Part shown: piece by piece, positions 43,383-52,485 of the stretch
Numbering within the stretch: position 1 is the stretch's first letter
Layout of the letters: each line of letters opens with the position of its first letter
IMG/VR virus record: IMGVR_UViG_3300009502_001313
Span: 38,941 to 102,940 of that record
Reading direction: 5' to 3' (one strand)
DNA length: 64,000 bases
DNA from: a virus
The notes under the pieces: generated by a model
The model's database searches: none
The model's input: only the letters and a program-made list of their open reading frames with translations
Told to the model about the DNA's origin: nothing
Made by a program: the position numbers and the translations under genes

Positions 43383-45383
43383 TTATATCGTGGCAATTCC
43401 TCCCTTACCTAAAGGAAGGGATTCCTTGCCACAAAAAGGTTGACTATTCCATTCGTATTTAGAATTCCCACAATCCCAGATTCGATCATATCCATTTAAC
43501 TGCATATTCTCCCACTCGGTTAATTCTGGATCAAATATATCTAATTTTTCATTTAATATATTCTTTCTAAATCCGAAACGATGATATCGGATAGCATAAC
43601 CCGGCTTAAAATACCAATAATTTGGTTTAGTTTCTTTTTTAAACAAAAATCCGAGTTTTTCATACATTTTTCCGGTGCTCCAACGTTTATCGGAATATGA
43701 AAATATTTTTACAGGGGAGTGGATTCTAATAAAATGTGTAAACAATTTAGATGCTCCTCCAACAACCACTTTTGATGTAGCATATCTTAATAATTCATAT
43801 TCTCCTGGCATAGACACCGATCTTCCCAAACTAAGTCGTGGCTTCCCAAAAGTCATAATTGCCACCAATATACTATTTTCATCAAACAATCCCAAATTAA
43901 CTAATGAAGAGCATCCTCCCTGAATATGATTTTTATTTAAAAAAGCATTCGCAAGTTTAGATGTAACAACTTGTATCGAACACTGTCTCGCATATATTTT
44001 ATTTGTGGATAGGTTTAGAATATGTTGTAACCGAACTTGAACAATATCCCGGTTATTTTCCCATTCATCCTCAAATATTGTAATTAATCTAATTCCCTTA
44101 GATTGACATCGTTCTAACTTATCCAAATGATATAATTTAGATTTTTTACCATTAGATTCAGAATGCCAGAATAATCCATTATATTCTATAGCCAATGCCT
44201 TTGAAGGAATATAAATATCCAATTCTCTATTACCAAGAACACTTCTATCCTTTTCTATAATCTCTTCTCTCAAAACAATAGAATGAATATATGAAACTAT
44301 TTCTTTTTCGGCATATGAAAAACCGGCGATATTAGGATAGCATATTAAACATCTCGGATGTCCATTTCCATCGAAATGATCTTGAAAAACATTGCCACAT
44401 TTTTTACATTTAACTGAATATAAAAACTCAGACGAGGATCCTTTATATTCATCAACCGTAAATAATACTTCTATATTATCTAATACCCGCTTTGAAGAAC
44501 ATAGCAATTTATAATTGTTTTTTCTTACAATTTCTGCTATTTTATTTCGAACCTCTTCAATCTGAGTAGGATATTCAACTCCAAATTTCTCCTTATAGTG
44601 TGCCTTTATATCTTCTTTAATTGTCAGATTCTGAAATGGATTTTTAACTCCATATTGTTTTAAATATGATTGTATCTTATTCTCTTTAATATGAGAAGAT
44701 TGAGAAGGATTTTCTACTCCATAACGAAGTAGATTTGTTTGCTTTATCTTTTCCTTAACCGACTCCGATTGCCATGACCATTTCTTTCCATATCGCTCCA
44801 AATTAACTTGTTGAATTTTAACAATTACTTCTTTAGCCTTACTAGCATTATCTACCCCATATTTTTCTAAACAAGTCTGCTTTGCCTTTTCCGGATTAAC
44901 ATATGTCTCATTTCCGTACACTTTTAATTTAGTACATTTAATTTTTTCCAGCCGTTCTTTATTGTTGGCAGTAAACAAAGCACTACATTTATTAGAACAA
45001 AACCTTCCATTCCTCTTTTTATATGCCCAAAAATCCTCATTACATAGTTCACATTTTTTTTGTTCCCATATATTAATATCCTTTTCAACATGAGTCATCT
45101 TTATAGATCGAACACTGGCAGTACTTACATTCGCACATTTAGAAGAACAATATTTTCTATACCCATCCTTTATATTAAGGAATTTGGTGGAAGACTTACA
45201 TTCCACACAAATTCCACAGTTAACTCCTGATTCATAATTTAACCACTGATAAATTTTTTCTGAAAATGAACCCCCAGAAAACTTTTCATTTATTTCATTA
45301 TAAAATAACGAATGTTTTGCTTTTATTATTTGAACAAATGAATCTTTATTACTTTTTATAAGATTCAATATAATGGTCTTCAT
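43383..45383 (-). CDS. Homing-nuclease-like protein: zinc fingers, six YGV repeats, Vsr-type nuclease, GNAT-like C-domain
   Basis: In order, the 666 residues hold a Cys-rich N-terminus (CGICVEC...YCSSKC), a second Cys4 finger (CELC...FCSNKC) and about six repeats built on YGVxNPSQ. A zinc ribbon (CKKCG...CLIC) follows, then a PD-(D/E)XK/Vsr-type core (RELDIYIP, AIEYNGLFWHSE, FEDEW) and a C-terminal domain with HIQGG and a GGASKLFTHFI segment of acetyltransferase-like look. Related nucleases of phages are homing endonucleases. The C-terminus runs into hairpin D, unlike its paralogs. It is 2 nt from another family member, inserted beside the tail tube gene. Confidence 0.75.
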   Translation of the reverse strand: MKTIILNLIKSNKDSFVQIIKAKHSLFYNEINEKFSGGSFSEKIYQWLNYESGVNCGICVECKSSTKFLNIKDGYRKYCSSKCANVSTASVRSIKMTHVEKDINIWEQKKCELCNEDFWAYKKRNGRFCSNKCSALFTANNKERLEKIKCTKLKVYGNETYVNPEKAKQTCLEKYGVDNASKAKEVIVKIQQVNLERYGKKWSWQSESVKEKIKQTNLLRYGVENPSQSSHIKENKIQSYLKQYGVKNPFQNLTIKEDIKAHYKEKFGVEYPTQIEEVRNKIAEIVRKNNYKLLCSSKRVLDNIEVLFTVDEYKGSSSEFLYSVKCKKCGNVFQDHFDGNGHPRCLICYPNIAGFSYAEKEIVSYIHSIVLREEIIEKDRSVLGNRELDIYIPSKALAIEYNGLFWHSESNGKKSKLYHLDKLERCQSKGIRLITIFEDEWENNRDIVQVRLQHILNLSTNKIYARQCSIQVVTSKLANAFLNKNHIQGGCSSLVNLGLFDENSILVAIMTFGKPRLSLGRSVSMPGEYELLRYATSKVVVGGASKLFTHFIRIHSPVKIFSYSDKRWSTGKMYEKLGFLFKKETKPNYWYFKPGYAIRYHRFGFRKNILNEKLDIFDPELTEWENMQLNGYDRIWDCGNSKYEWNSQPFCGKESLPLGKGGIATI
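43390..43432 (-). repeat. Hairpin D, IS-end-like sequence overlapping the nuclease 3' end
   Basis: GTGGCAA/TTGCCAC form an outer stem, and the inner AAGGGAGG-type arms enclose a CTTTAGG loop. In the minus sense this has the form of an IS1341-type right end. It encodes the last residues (KESLPLGKGGIATI) of the nuclease. Confidence 0.55.
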
Positions 45384-45385
45384 AT

Positions 45386-46495
45386 TTATTTAAAACTTAA
45401 TGTTCCACAATCCCAACATTCATACCCACCAAATAGTTTCTTTTCCGGCATACTTTCTCCTACTAATTGATATTTTTTATTCTGAAAAAATACTTTATTA
45501 AAAATCCTTCTATCCACCTCAAAACTTCCATCGAAATTAAATTTATCCGATAAAATCGATGATAATAGATTCTTTGTAGCATCATTCCATTCATTTTCAA
45601 ACAAATGAATCAATTTTATATTTTTATCTTCACATTGTATAGTTTTATTCAAATGATAATATTGATTCTTTCTTTTACACGAATGCCAATATACACCATT
45701 ACATTCTACCGCCAACTTTATCGAAGGAATGTATACGTCTAATTCCCCTCGAATCACATTTCTAACATTTGGAAACACAATCAATTTCGTATTTTGAAAA
45801 AAATCCGTGACTTCATCCTGAAAGCCGGAATTAGGATGACATCGCCAACAAATCGGTATTACTCCCCATTGTAAATGATGATGGAAAATATTTTTACATA
45901 TTTTACACCTAAATTTCAACATTCTGTCTTTTATATTGGTAAAACTATCTATATCAAATAATGCCTCTATTTCAGATCCAAGTCGCTCCCCATTCTCACA
46001 CTGATCAATAAATGCTTTTCTCCGATCTTCTTTTAAACGATACAGAATGGAACTTCGGTGACAATCAATATATTTTTTTGCATTTCTTATACGCTTTTCT
46101 TTTACCGCTTTAATCCCAAATGGACTGCTAACTCCATATCTATTAAAAAACGTCTGCTTCTTTTTTTCTTTTATAGAAATATCTTTAGAAACATTGTCAA
46201 CTCCATACTTTTTTATAAAACCACTTTTTATACGCTCTCTAATTTCTAAATTCTTATTTACACATCTATTCGAGCAATATTCTCGATACCCATCATTTAT
46301 TCCAATAAACGGTGTCTGATTCCTACATTCCTTGCAAACTCCTCTAATTCCATGCTTGTAAAAATACAACTTCTCCGAAAAAGTGCTTCCATCTAACTTA
46401 AAAATTTCATCATATAATTCTCTGTGATATCTTTTTATGAAAAAAGAATAACAACTTTTATTCTCTTTTATTATTTTATCCAAATCAATTAACAT
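45386..46495 (-). CDS. Homing-nuclease-like protein, short member (two YGV repeats, Vsr-type nuclease)
   Basis: ATG 46495 aligns with the start of the neighbouring paralog; an in-frame TTG at 46513 is the alternative. The 369 residues contain an N-terminal Cys finger (CKEC...YCSNRC), two YGV repeats, a zinc ribbon (CKIC...CWRC) and the nuclease core (GELDVYIP, LAVECNGVYWH, LFENEW). It ends with a short YECWDCG tail, without the large C-terminal domain of the paralogs. A sigma-70-type promoter lies just upstream. The core Asp and Glu are present, so it may be active. Confidence 0.75.
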   Translation of the reverse strand: MLIDLDKIIKENKSCYSFFIKRYHRELYDEIFKLDGSTFSEKLYFYKHGIRGVCKECRNQTPFIGINDGYREYCSNRCVNKNLEIRERIKSGFIKKYGVDNVSKDISIKEKKKQTFFNRYGVSSPFGIKAVKEKRIRNAKKYIDCHRSSILYRLKEDRRKAFIDQCENGERLGSEIEALFDIDSFTNIKDRMLKFRCKICKNIFHHHLQWGVIPICWRCHPNSGFQDEVTDFFQNTKLIVFPNVRNVIRGELDVYIPSIKLAVECNGVYWHSCKRKNQYYHLNKTIQCEDKNIKLIHLFENEWNDATKNLLSSILSDKFNFDGSFEVDRRIFNKVFFQNKKYQLVGESMPEKKLFGGYECWDCGTLSFK

Positions 46496-46518
46496 ATCAC
46501 ATTCTGGTTTCAAACATA

Positions 46519-46547
46519 ACTATATACCATTGACGTGAAAGTATCAA
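46519..46547 (-). promoter_or_regulatory. Sigma-70-type promoter for the nuclease genes
   Basis: On the minus strand TTGATA (46542-46547) and TATAGT (46519-46524) are separated by 17 nt, about 20-50 nt upstream of the 45386-46495 gene. The two nucleases thus have their own promoter behind the tail tube terminator. Confidence 0.6.
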
Positions 46548-46562
46548 GAATTTTCAGAAAAA

Positions 46563-46591
46563 AAAAGACCGGCGAAATTTGCCGATCTTTT
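46563..46591 (-). terminator. Rho-independent terminator after the tail tube gene
   Basis: AAAAGACCGGC and GCCGATCTTTT pair around GAAATTT, flanked on both sides by A/T runs. It lies 47 nt downstream of the tail tube stop and could work in both directions. Confidence 0.85.
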
Positions 46592-46637
46592 TGCTGATGT
46601 AGGGATGTTATAAGTATCTGAAAATACGATAGATATA

Positions 46638-47129
46638 TCAATATTGTAAAATTGCGTAATCCACCGATAAAGTGCAGGTTGCAAGCAGAGCATCACCACC
46701 ATTGGTCCAATCGAGGGTACCGCCGTCAAATGAAATAGGGAATGCTCCTACAAGTTTCCATTCCTCTACTTTATCACCAACAGGACCAACCACATTAATA
46801 ATTACATCTTTTTTATAAAAGTCCATGTATCCGTCCCTCCCGGTAACAGACTCGTGCGATAGACGGAACCATTCAAAAACCGATTGTGCGGCAGATGGAA
46901 CGATAGCATCATACATTTCAATAGTAATTTCTTCCCATTTCGTCTTTCCTTTGTAATAACGTTGAACGTTAATATGATCTAACGTCATTTTTTCAGAAGA
47001 CCATTTTGGGCGATCTGTTTTTCGGATAAGAAATGCCGGAATACCGTCAATATACATGATGAACCTGTTCTGTGTTTTTGGTTCATACATTGTAAAGAAT
47101 ATTTCATTATTAGTTAATAAATCTGCCAT
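46638..47129 (-). CDS. 19: Tail tube protein, T4 gp19-like
   Basis: This 163-residue protein matches gp19-type tube proteins in size and layout: KTQNRFIMYIDGIPAFLI near the start, then WEEITIEMYDAI, and a terminal DWTNGGDALLATCTLSVDYAILQY. It polymerises into the inner tube of the contractile tail. A strong terminator follows. It is flanked on both sides by nuclease genes, which appear to have targeted this locus. Confidence 0.92.
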   Translation of the reverse strand: MADLLTNNEIFFTMYEPKTQNRFIMYIDGIPAFLIRKTDRPKWSSEKMTLDHINVQRYYKGKTKWEEITIEMYDAIVPSAAQSVFEWFRLSHESVTGRDGYMDFYKKDVIINVVGPVGDKVEEWKLVGAFPISFDGGTLDWTNGGDALLATCTLSVDYAILQY

Positions 47130-47133
47130 AGAG

Positions 47134-47480
47134 TTACCCTGCCTTTTCTAAGACATTCTTACATTGTTTATTTGCGGCGTTATACCGCCAGAATTTTTTC
47201 GGCTAAGAATGTCTATAATTTTATTTTGCCGAATTAAATCTTTTTGTTTTTGATGGGTTTTGTTATGATATTTAGAATCATATTCCACAACCACATTATG
47301 TTCTTTATCGTATCCATCAATATAGAACAAATCTTTTTCTGTATAAACCTGATAATTAGGTTCAAATTCAAATCCTAATCGATTCCATTTTACCAAAAAT
47401 TCTAACTGACCCTTATCCACAGATTTTCCTAAATATTTGGTTTCGGATAGAGCTTTCATATGTTCAGACACTTTACTCAT
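47134..47480 (-). pseudogene. Small PD-(D/E)XK nuclease-like gene with a homopolymer frameshift
   Basis: The present frame stops at 47148 (110 aa). One extra T in the T6 run 47194-47199 (plus strand) gives a 115-residue protein ending RKKFWRYNAANKQCKNVLEKAG, with the stop 4 nt before the tail tube ATG; the corrected length is 348 nt, exactly 116 codons. The core YIDGYDKEHNVVVEYDSKYH resembles Vsr-like nucleases, and FWRYN is a usual ending for such folds. A TATTTATA motif lies 5 nt before the ATG. Confidence 0.6.
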
Positions 47481-47485
47481 TCAAA

Positions 47486-47493
47486 TATAAATA
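47486..47493 (-). promoter_or_regulatory. TATTTATA motif
   Basis: Minus-strand GTATATTTATAT lies 5 nt before ATG 47480. It could serve the small nuclease and the tail tube gene behind it. Confidence 0.4.
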
Positions 47494-47568
47494 TACGAAA
47501 TATGGAAAAATATTGACTTCCTCATTGTTTTGTATAATACTTACCATTATACGAACCAAAGGCATATT

Positions 47569-49074
47569 ATGTCAAGACCCAGAATAAATCCATTAACAAT
47601 TGATAAGACCTGTCCCACTTGTAATAAACTATTTACTATCTCCTATCGGAAAAACCGCCAAAGATTTTGTAGTAAGTCCTGTGCCAATCACGATACTGCG
47701 GTATTAGCAAAAATGCGACAGAGTCAATTAGCAACGTATGCTAATAATTATGAAGGAAAACATCCAATGGAGATGGAAGAGACAAAAACGAAATTTAAAA
47801 AATCGATGATGGAAAAATATGGAGTAGAATGGTATGGGCAGCATAAAGATTATAATAATAAAGTAAAAGTGACAAAAAAAGAGCGGTATGGAAATGAGAA
47901 TTACACAAACCGAGAAAAAGCAAAAAAAACTTGTATAAATAGATATGGGGTGGATAACGTATGTAAATCGGATAAAATAATGAAAACTCGAATACAAGCG
48001 AGAAAAACCGCTCATTATACTTATTTGCTTGAATTTTGTGAAAAGGAAAATCTTACCCCATTGTTTTCTTTAGAAGAATACAAAGGATATCATTTTTCAT
48101 TTTGTTATAAATTTATTTGTAAAAAATGTGGATATATCTTCAACAGTACCGTTTACAATCTCGATAATTTATTTTGTGGAAAATGCGATCCAACTCGGCA
48201 ACCTACTTTAGAAAACAGATTTTTTGATTTTCTCACAGCCTGTTCAGTTGGAATAATAAAACGAAGAGACCGAACGATTTTATATGGAAAGGAGCTAGAT
48301 TTTTTAGTTAAAGATAAAAATACCGCATTTGAACTTAATGGTTTATATTGGCATTCCGAAAATGCGGGTGGCCACATTAAAAGCTATCATTTGAATAAAA
48401 CCAAAGGGTGTTTATCTCATGGAATCTCGCTTATTCATATATTTGAGAATGAATGGAGGGACAAACCGGAGATTATTAAATCTATTATCAGGAATAAATT
48501 AGACGATCCCATTAACCTTAGAAAATTACATGCCAGAAAATGTGAAATCAAAACGGTGGAAATCAAAGAAAAAGATATGTTTCTCACCGGGAATCATTTA
48601 CAAGGAGCGGATAAATCAACGGTAAAACTAGGATTATATTCAGATGAAAAACTAGTATCTTTAATGACCTTTCGCAAATCCTCCAGATTTGATAAAACCA
48701 GCGAATGGGAAATGTTACGGTTCTGTAACAAACTAAATACAATAATATCGGGCGGAGCAAGTAAGTTATTTTCTCATTTCGTAAAAATTTATAATCCTAC
48801 TTCTATCGTGTCTTATAGCGATCGGAGATACTTTGATGGTAATCTTTATTCTATTCTAGGATTTCATTTTATAAGTAATACACCGCCATCATATCATTAT
48901 ATCTCTAAAGATTATAAATATTTAATGAATCGAATGCAATTTCAAAAACATAAACAGAAAAACAGACTTCCATTATTCGATGCTTCTTTATCAGAATGGG
49001 AAAATATGAAAAATAATGGTTTTGATAGAATCTGGGATTGCGGTCATTCAAAATGGATTTTTACCCAACCGTGA
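47569..49074 (+). CDS. Homing-nuclease-like protein on the opposite strand
   Basis: ATG 47569 (MSRPRINPLTIDKTCPTC) was preferred to an in-frame TTG at 47530. The 501-residue protein has an N-terminal Cys finger (CPTC...FCSKSC), about three YGV repeats and a zinc ribbon (CKKCG...CGKC). The Vsr-type core is KELDFLV, AFELNGLYWHSE, IFENEW, and the same C-terminal domain as its paralogs is present (NHLQGADKSTVKLGLY; GGASKLFSHF). It runs against all neighbouring genes and meets the nucleotidyltransferase gene tail to tail, 1 nt apart. Confidence 0.75.
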   Translation: MSRPRINPLTIDKTCPTCNKLFTISYRKNRQRFCSKSCANHDTAVLAKMRQSQLATYANNYEGKHPMEMEETKTKFKKSMMEKYGVEWYGQHKDYNNKVKVTKKERYGNENYTNREKAKKTCINRYGVDNVCKSDKIMKTRIQARKTAHYTYLLEFCEKENLTPLFSLEEYKGYHFSFCYKFICKKCGYIFNSTVYNLDNLFCGKCDPTRQPTLENRFFDFLTACSVGIIKRRDRTILYGKELDFLVKDKNTAFELNGLYWHSENAGGHIKSYHLNKTKGCLSHGISLIHIFENEWRDKPEIIKSIIRNKLDDPINLRKLHARKCEIKTVEIKEKDMFLTGNHLQGADKSTVKLGLYSDEKLVSLMTFRKSSRFDKTSEWEMLRFCNKLNTIISGGASKLFSHFVKIYNPTSIVSYSDRRYFDGNLYSILGFHFISNTPPSYHYISKDYKYLMNRMQFQKHKQKNRLPLFDASLSEWENMKNNGFDRIWDCGHSKWIFTQP

Positions 49075-49075
49075 A

Positions 49076-52000
49076 TTATATCTTTGGCTTACCTAAAAAA
49101 GTCTCTTTTAAAATCTTATTTATCATTTCTTCAACAATTTTAGGAGTTTTAGAAGCATTTTTACTTTTAACTTGCCATCTTCGGGTAGAACCATCCGGAT
49201 TAATTATTTTTAATCTATCTTCTTCTGGGTTACCGGCCCCATAACCTTCTTCAAAATGCCTCGGTTCACTGGATTTACCATATGCCTGATCACGGTCTCC
49301 ACCAAACCCGACCATTTTCGATTTTGTTTTTTCACCGGGAGATGGAGGGCGCATTTTTGCCGCCATTCTCATATTCGTTCCCGGTATAGGAATGGAAACT
49401 GTATTAGCATTTTTTTCTTTATCCCATGCCACCCAATCAATTGTACTTTCTTCCAACCCTTTATTGATAAATTTACTTCGGTCTTTTATCTCTTGCTTAA
49501 TCAAATACAATGCCTTTAATTTAATCCGCATCCCTTCTTGTTCTTCAGAGGTTCGTTCTGGACGTTTCATATATTCATTATAAAAACGTTCAATTTTATT
49601 TTTTAAACCCATAAGATTATCCATTGTTAACTCGTCAAATGGAATATCGGTCAAATCGATTGCCCGATTTGGTAATGTGGATTTTATATCTCGCTGAGTT
49701 ACCTCTTGATAAATCTTAACCGTATCTCCGGTTTGAAAATTAAACTCCTTGCCGTTATATATTAAATTTTTATGGCGTTCAATTGCTTTATCTTTTAAAA
49801 GTTTCAATTGACCAGAACTCACTTTACCCGTAGCATATATTATATTTGGAGTCTCCGCTATTCTTAGAAATCCTTTATTAAATAAAGCAGATGCAGTTCT
49901 ATCATAATCAATATCATCTTCTTCTCCACCGGGACTTAACGGTTTACTCGGTTCTCCAAGTAATTCTCTAGCTCCTATAAGATGTCTTTCCGTTGGATGA
50001 AACTTACCACTGGAATCCATCCAAGATCTAGAATTTCCGTCATATTTTTTTCCCTCTTCCATTTTTCTCATTTTACTATTCAAATCTTTATAAAATGTGC
50101 CGGTCTGAGGTTGTCCTTCGGTAGCGGCTGGATTTGGACCAGCAGAAGTTGGATCAAAACAATCTTTAACGGTCATCTTTTTATCATAAATTTTATTATA
50201 ACATTGTTTTATTTTTTCAAGATAGCCACGAGAACGAAGAATTTTGAAAACAAGATTCTCCGAACTAAATTCCCCTTGTTTATCTAATCCGGCCTGCCGA
50301 TATTCTCTCAAACCATCTAAAATCCGTTTGAGCATTTTCTCGTCTTCCTGTTTAATAGCGTTATCAATTTTTTCAACCCACGTAGAATATTTCTTTTGAA
50401 TGAGTAATTTATCTACATTAATATTTTCCGGAGATGGTTTTTTAACCCAATCATCATGAATCAGTGAATAAACTCCGGTAGCACTATTATTTTCTTGAGC
50501 GTCTTGAATATAAAGCTCTACTTTATGTCCTTTGACCTTAACCTCATGTTCCAGGTTCCACCTACCAGAAAGAGAGCGGAAGAATTTTTCTGAATTCTCC
50601 GGATGCATAGATAACGTGACACTATCTACTACAATATGAACATCCAGATCACTTTGAGAAGTCCAATTATAATTAGCACCGGACCCTAATAGACAAACAT
50701 CTTGAACTTTAGATTTAAGCTCGGTATCGACATAAAAATCAAAAGCTATTTTCAATAAAGCAGTTTTAACTTCTGGATTTAATTTATTTTCATTCCGCCA
50801 GAGGTCCGGACAAAGAGTTTTATTATAAATCTGAACTTTTTCTTCCGCAATCGCAGGAAGTCTCCCTTTATATCCAGCATATGAACCGGCTCCTTTTTCA
50901 AAAGGAGCAATTTTCTCGGCACCCGTTTTTCTATAAGCAGCTTTAGAAGCTTCACGATTACTAATTTTTCCAATCGATTTTTCGAGTTCCTCAATTTCAT
51001 CTTCTACCGCTTTTTTATCCGATCCCGTTTTTAAATGAAGAGTCGCCTGAAGTTCGGCTATCTTTTTATTTATTTCATCAACCTTCGCTTGTTCTTCCGG
51101 AGATAAAATCAGAGATTTTGTTGTTTGTACACTTCCCGGCCATGGTTTTAACCCTTCTCTTCTAGCTGAAGTTCCAAATTCAATTTTAAAATCATTGATA
51201 TTTAAATTTAACTCATTTTGAAAAAATTCCTCAATCTCTTTAAAATAAGGACGAATCTGATCTTCACTGGCATAAAAAGAACATATCATCTTTGTTGTCC
51301 ATGCTCGACCACGAAGAAATCTATCGTTTGAATTACTATTAAATGGATTGGGAAAATCGGGAGTTGCGTATAGTTTAATATCCGAGTGATATGCCGCTCC
51401 CGTATTGTTCCGAATAAAGAAAAACTTTTTCTTTCCAATGCTAGCATCCTCAATACAATACCATGCAATAGCAGGACTATTTTCTCCAAAAAATGCCAAT
51501 TCCGTTCCGTCTGTACCGTAAACTGTATCGGGGTCTTCTTTCAAAAGTCGTCTAATTTGTTCTTGAAGTGCCGGAAGACTTCCAGCATATCTAGCCAATG
51601 CACCGCCACCTCCTTTTGCACGTTGTTTTTCAATTTCCGGACGATACACTTTTCTCGATGGACGAACAATGAGTTTTCTCTGCTTTTGTAATTTATTTAT
51701 AATTCTTTCATATCGGCGTCTTTTAAACAGTGGCACTCCCGCTGCAAGTCTGGAATACAAATCCTCAAGAGATTGATCTATTTTATTCAATTCAGCCTGT
51801 TCGTATGTCGATAATTGTCTTTGCGCCGGTGGCTTTTCTCCAGTTATATCTGCTACATTTGTTTTAAGAATCCTAATATTATCTTCAACTTCATCCCTTT
51901 CTTCGTCCCGTTTTAGATGAAGAGTTGCTTGTAATTCTGCAATTTGTTTATTTAAAGTTTTAACGGTTTGCTCCTGTTCAGGAGTTAATTGTTTTGGAGC

Positions 52001-52477
52001 AGATTTAACAACTCCATTTCCCAGCCATGGTTTAAGACCTTCGATTTCCGAAGATCCACCGAAATCAACGTTGAATTCATTAATATTTAAATGAAGCTCG
52101 CTTGTGAAAAAATCTTCAATCTCTTTAAAATAAGGTTGGATTTCTTGTTCACTCGAATAAAATGAAAGAATTTTTAATTTAGTCCATGCTCGACCACGAA
52201 GAAACCGATCACTCCCCGCCCATGGATCTGGGAAATCAGGAGTTGAATCCTGTTTAATTTTATTGTGAGCTGCGCTCCCATTATCATTTCGATAAAAGAA
52301 AAACTTTTTCTTTCCAATTGACTCATCATTAATACAAAAAAACGCAATAGCAGGTTGATTGGGAGTATCATGTCGAACGATTGTCATCCCACTTTGATCC
52401 GTGACCGTATCGGGGTCTTCTAAAAGTAAAACTTCTTTGATTATATCATCAATGGCATGTGTTAATTTATCTCTCAT
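49076..52477 (-). CDS. Large leader-bearing protein with duplicated domain and nucleotidyltransferase domain
   Basis: The 1133-residue protein starts MRDKLTHAIDDIIKEVLLLE, a capsid-targeting-like leader. Residues about 20-215 and 324-515 are a clear duplication: both contain DPDTV, IGKKKFFF, RFLRGRAWT, PYFKEIE and IAELQATLHLK, and the second copy is again preceded by a leader-like helix. A polymerase-beta-type nucleotidyltransferase site follows, GSGANYNWTSQSDLDVHIVVD, with G598-S599 and D610/D612. The remainder (700-1133) is of unknown fold. A plausible role is a head-packaged effector that modifies a host molecule after injection, by analogy to T4 Alt; that is inference. The NTase motif itself is directly visible. 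Confidence 0.75.
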   Translation of the reverse strand: MRDKLTHAIDDIIKEVLLLEDPDTVTDQSGMTIVRHDTPNQPAIAFFCINDESIGKKKFFFYRNDNGSAAHNKIKQDSTPDFPDPWAGSDRFLRGRAWTKLKILSFYSSEQEIQPYFKEIEDFFTSELHLNINEFNVDFGGSSEIEGLKPWLGNGVVKSAPKQLTPEQEQTVKTLNKQIAELQATLHLKRDEERDEVEDNIRILKTNVADITGEKPPAQRQLSTYEQAELNKIDQSLEDLYSRLAAGVPLFKRRRYERIINKLQKQRKLIVRPSRKVYRPEIEKQRAKGGGGALARYAGSLPALQEQIRRLLKEDPDTVYGTDGTELAFFGENSPAIAWYCIEDASIGKKKFFFIRNNTGAAYHSDIKLYATPDFPNPFNSNSNDRFLRGRAWTTKMICSFYASEDQIRPYFKEIEEFFQNELNLNINDFKIEFGTSARREGLKPWPGSVQTTKSLILSPEEQAKVDEINKKIAELQATLHLKTGSDKKAVEDEIEELEKSIGKISNREASKAAYRKTGAEKIAPFEKGAGSYAGYKGRLPAIAEEKVQIYNKTLCPDLWRNENKLNPEVKTALLKIAFDFYVDTELKSKVQDVCLLGSGANYNWTSQSDLDVHIVVDSVTLSMHPENSEKFFRSLSGRWNLEHEVKVKGHKVELYIQDAQENNSATGVYSLIHDDWVKKPSPENINVDKLLIQKKYSTWVEKIDNAIKQEDEKMLKRILDGLREYRQAGLDKQGEFSSENLVFKILRSRGYLEKIKQCYNKIYDKKMTVKDCFDPTSAGPNPAATEGQPQTGTFYKDLNSKMRKMEEGKKYDGNSRSWMDSSGKFHPTERHLIGARELLGEPSKPLSPGGEEDDIDYDRTASALFNKGFLRIAETPNIIYATGKVSSGQLKLLKDKAIERHKNLIYNGKEFNFQTGDTVKIYQEVTQRDIKSTLPNRAIDLTDIPFDELTMDNLMGLKNKIERFYNEYMKRPERTSEEQEGMRIKLKALYLIKQEIKDRSKFINKGLEESTIDWVAWDKEKNANTVSIPIPGTNMRMAAKMRPPSPGEKTKSKMVGFGGDRDQAYGKSSEPRHFEEGYGAGNPEEDRLKIINPDGSTRRWQVKSKNASKTPKIVEEMINKILKETFLGKPKI

Positions 52478-52485
52478 ATTTAAAA

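Noticed and set aside
47513-47538. Promoter TTGACT...TATAAT for the plus-strand nuclease
   Set aside because: Both boxes are good but the spacer is only 14 nt, too short for a normal sigma-70 promoter.
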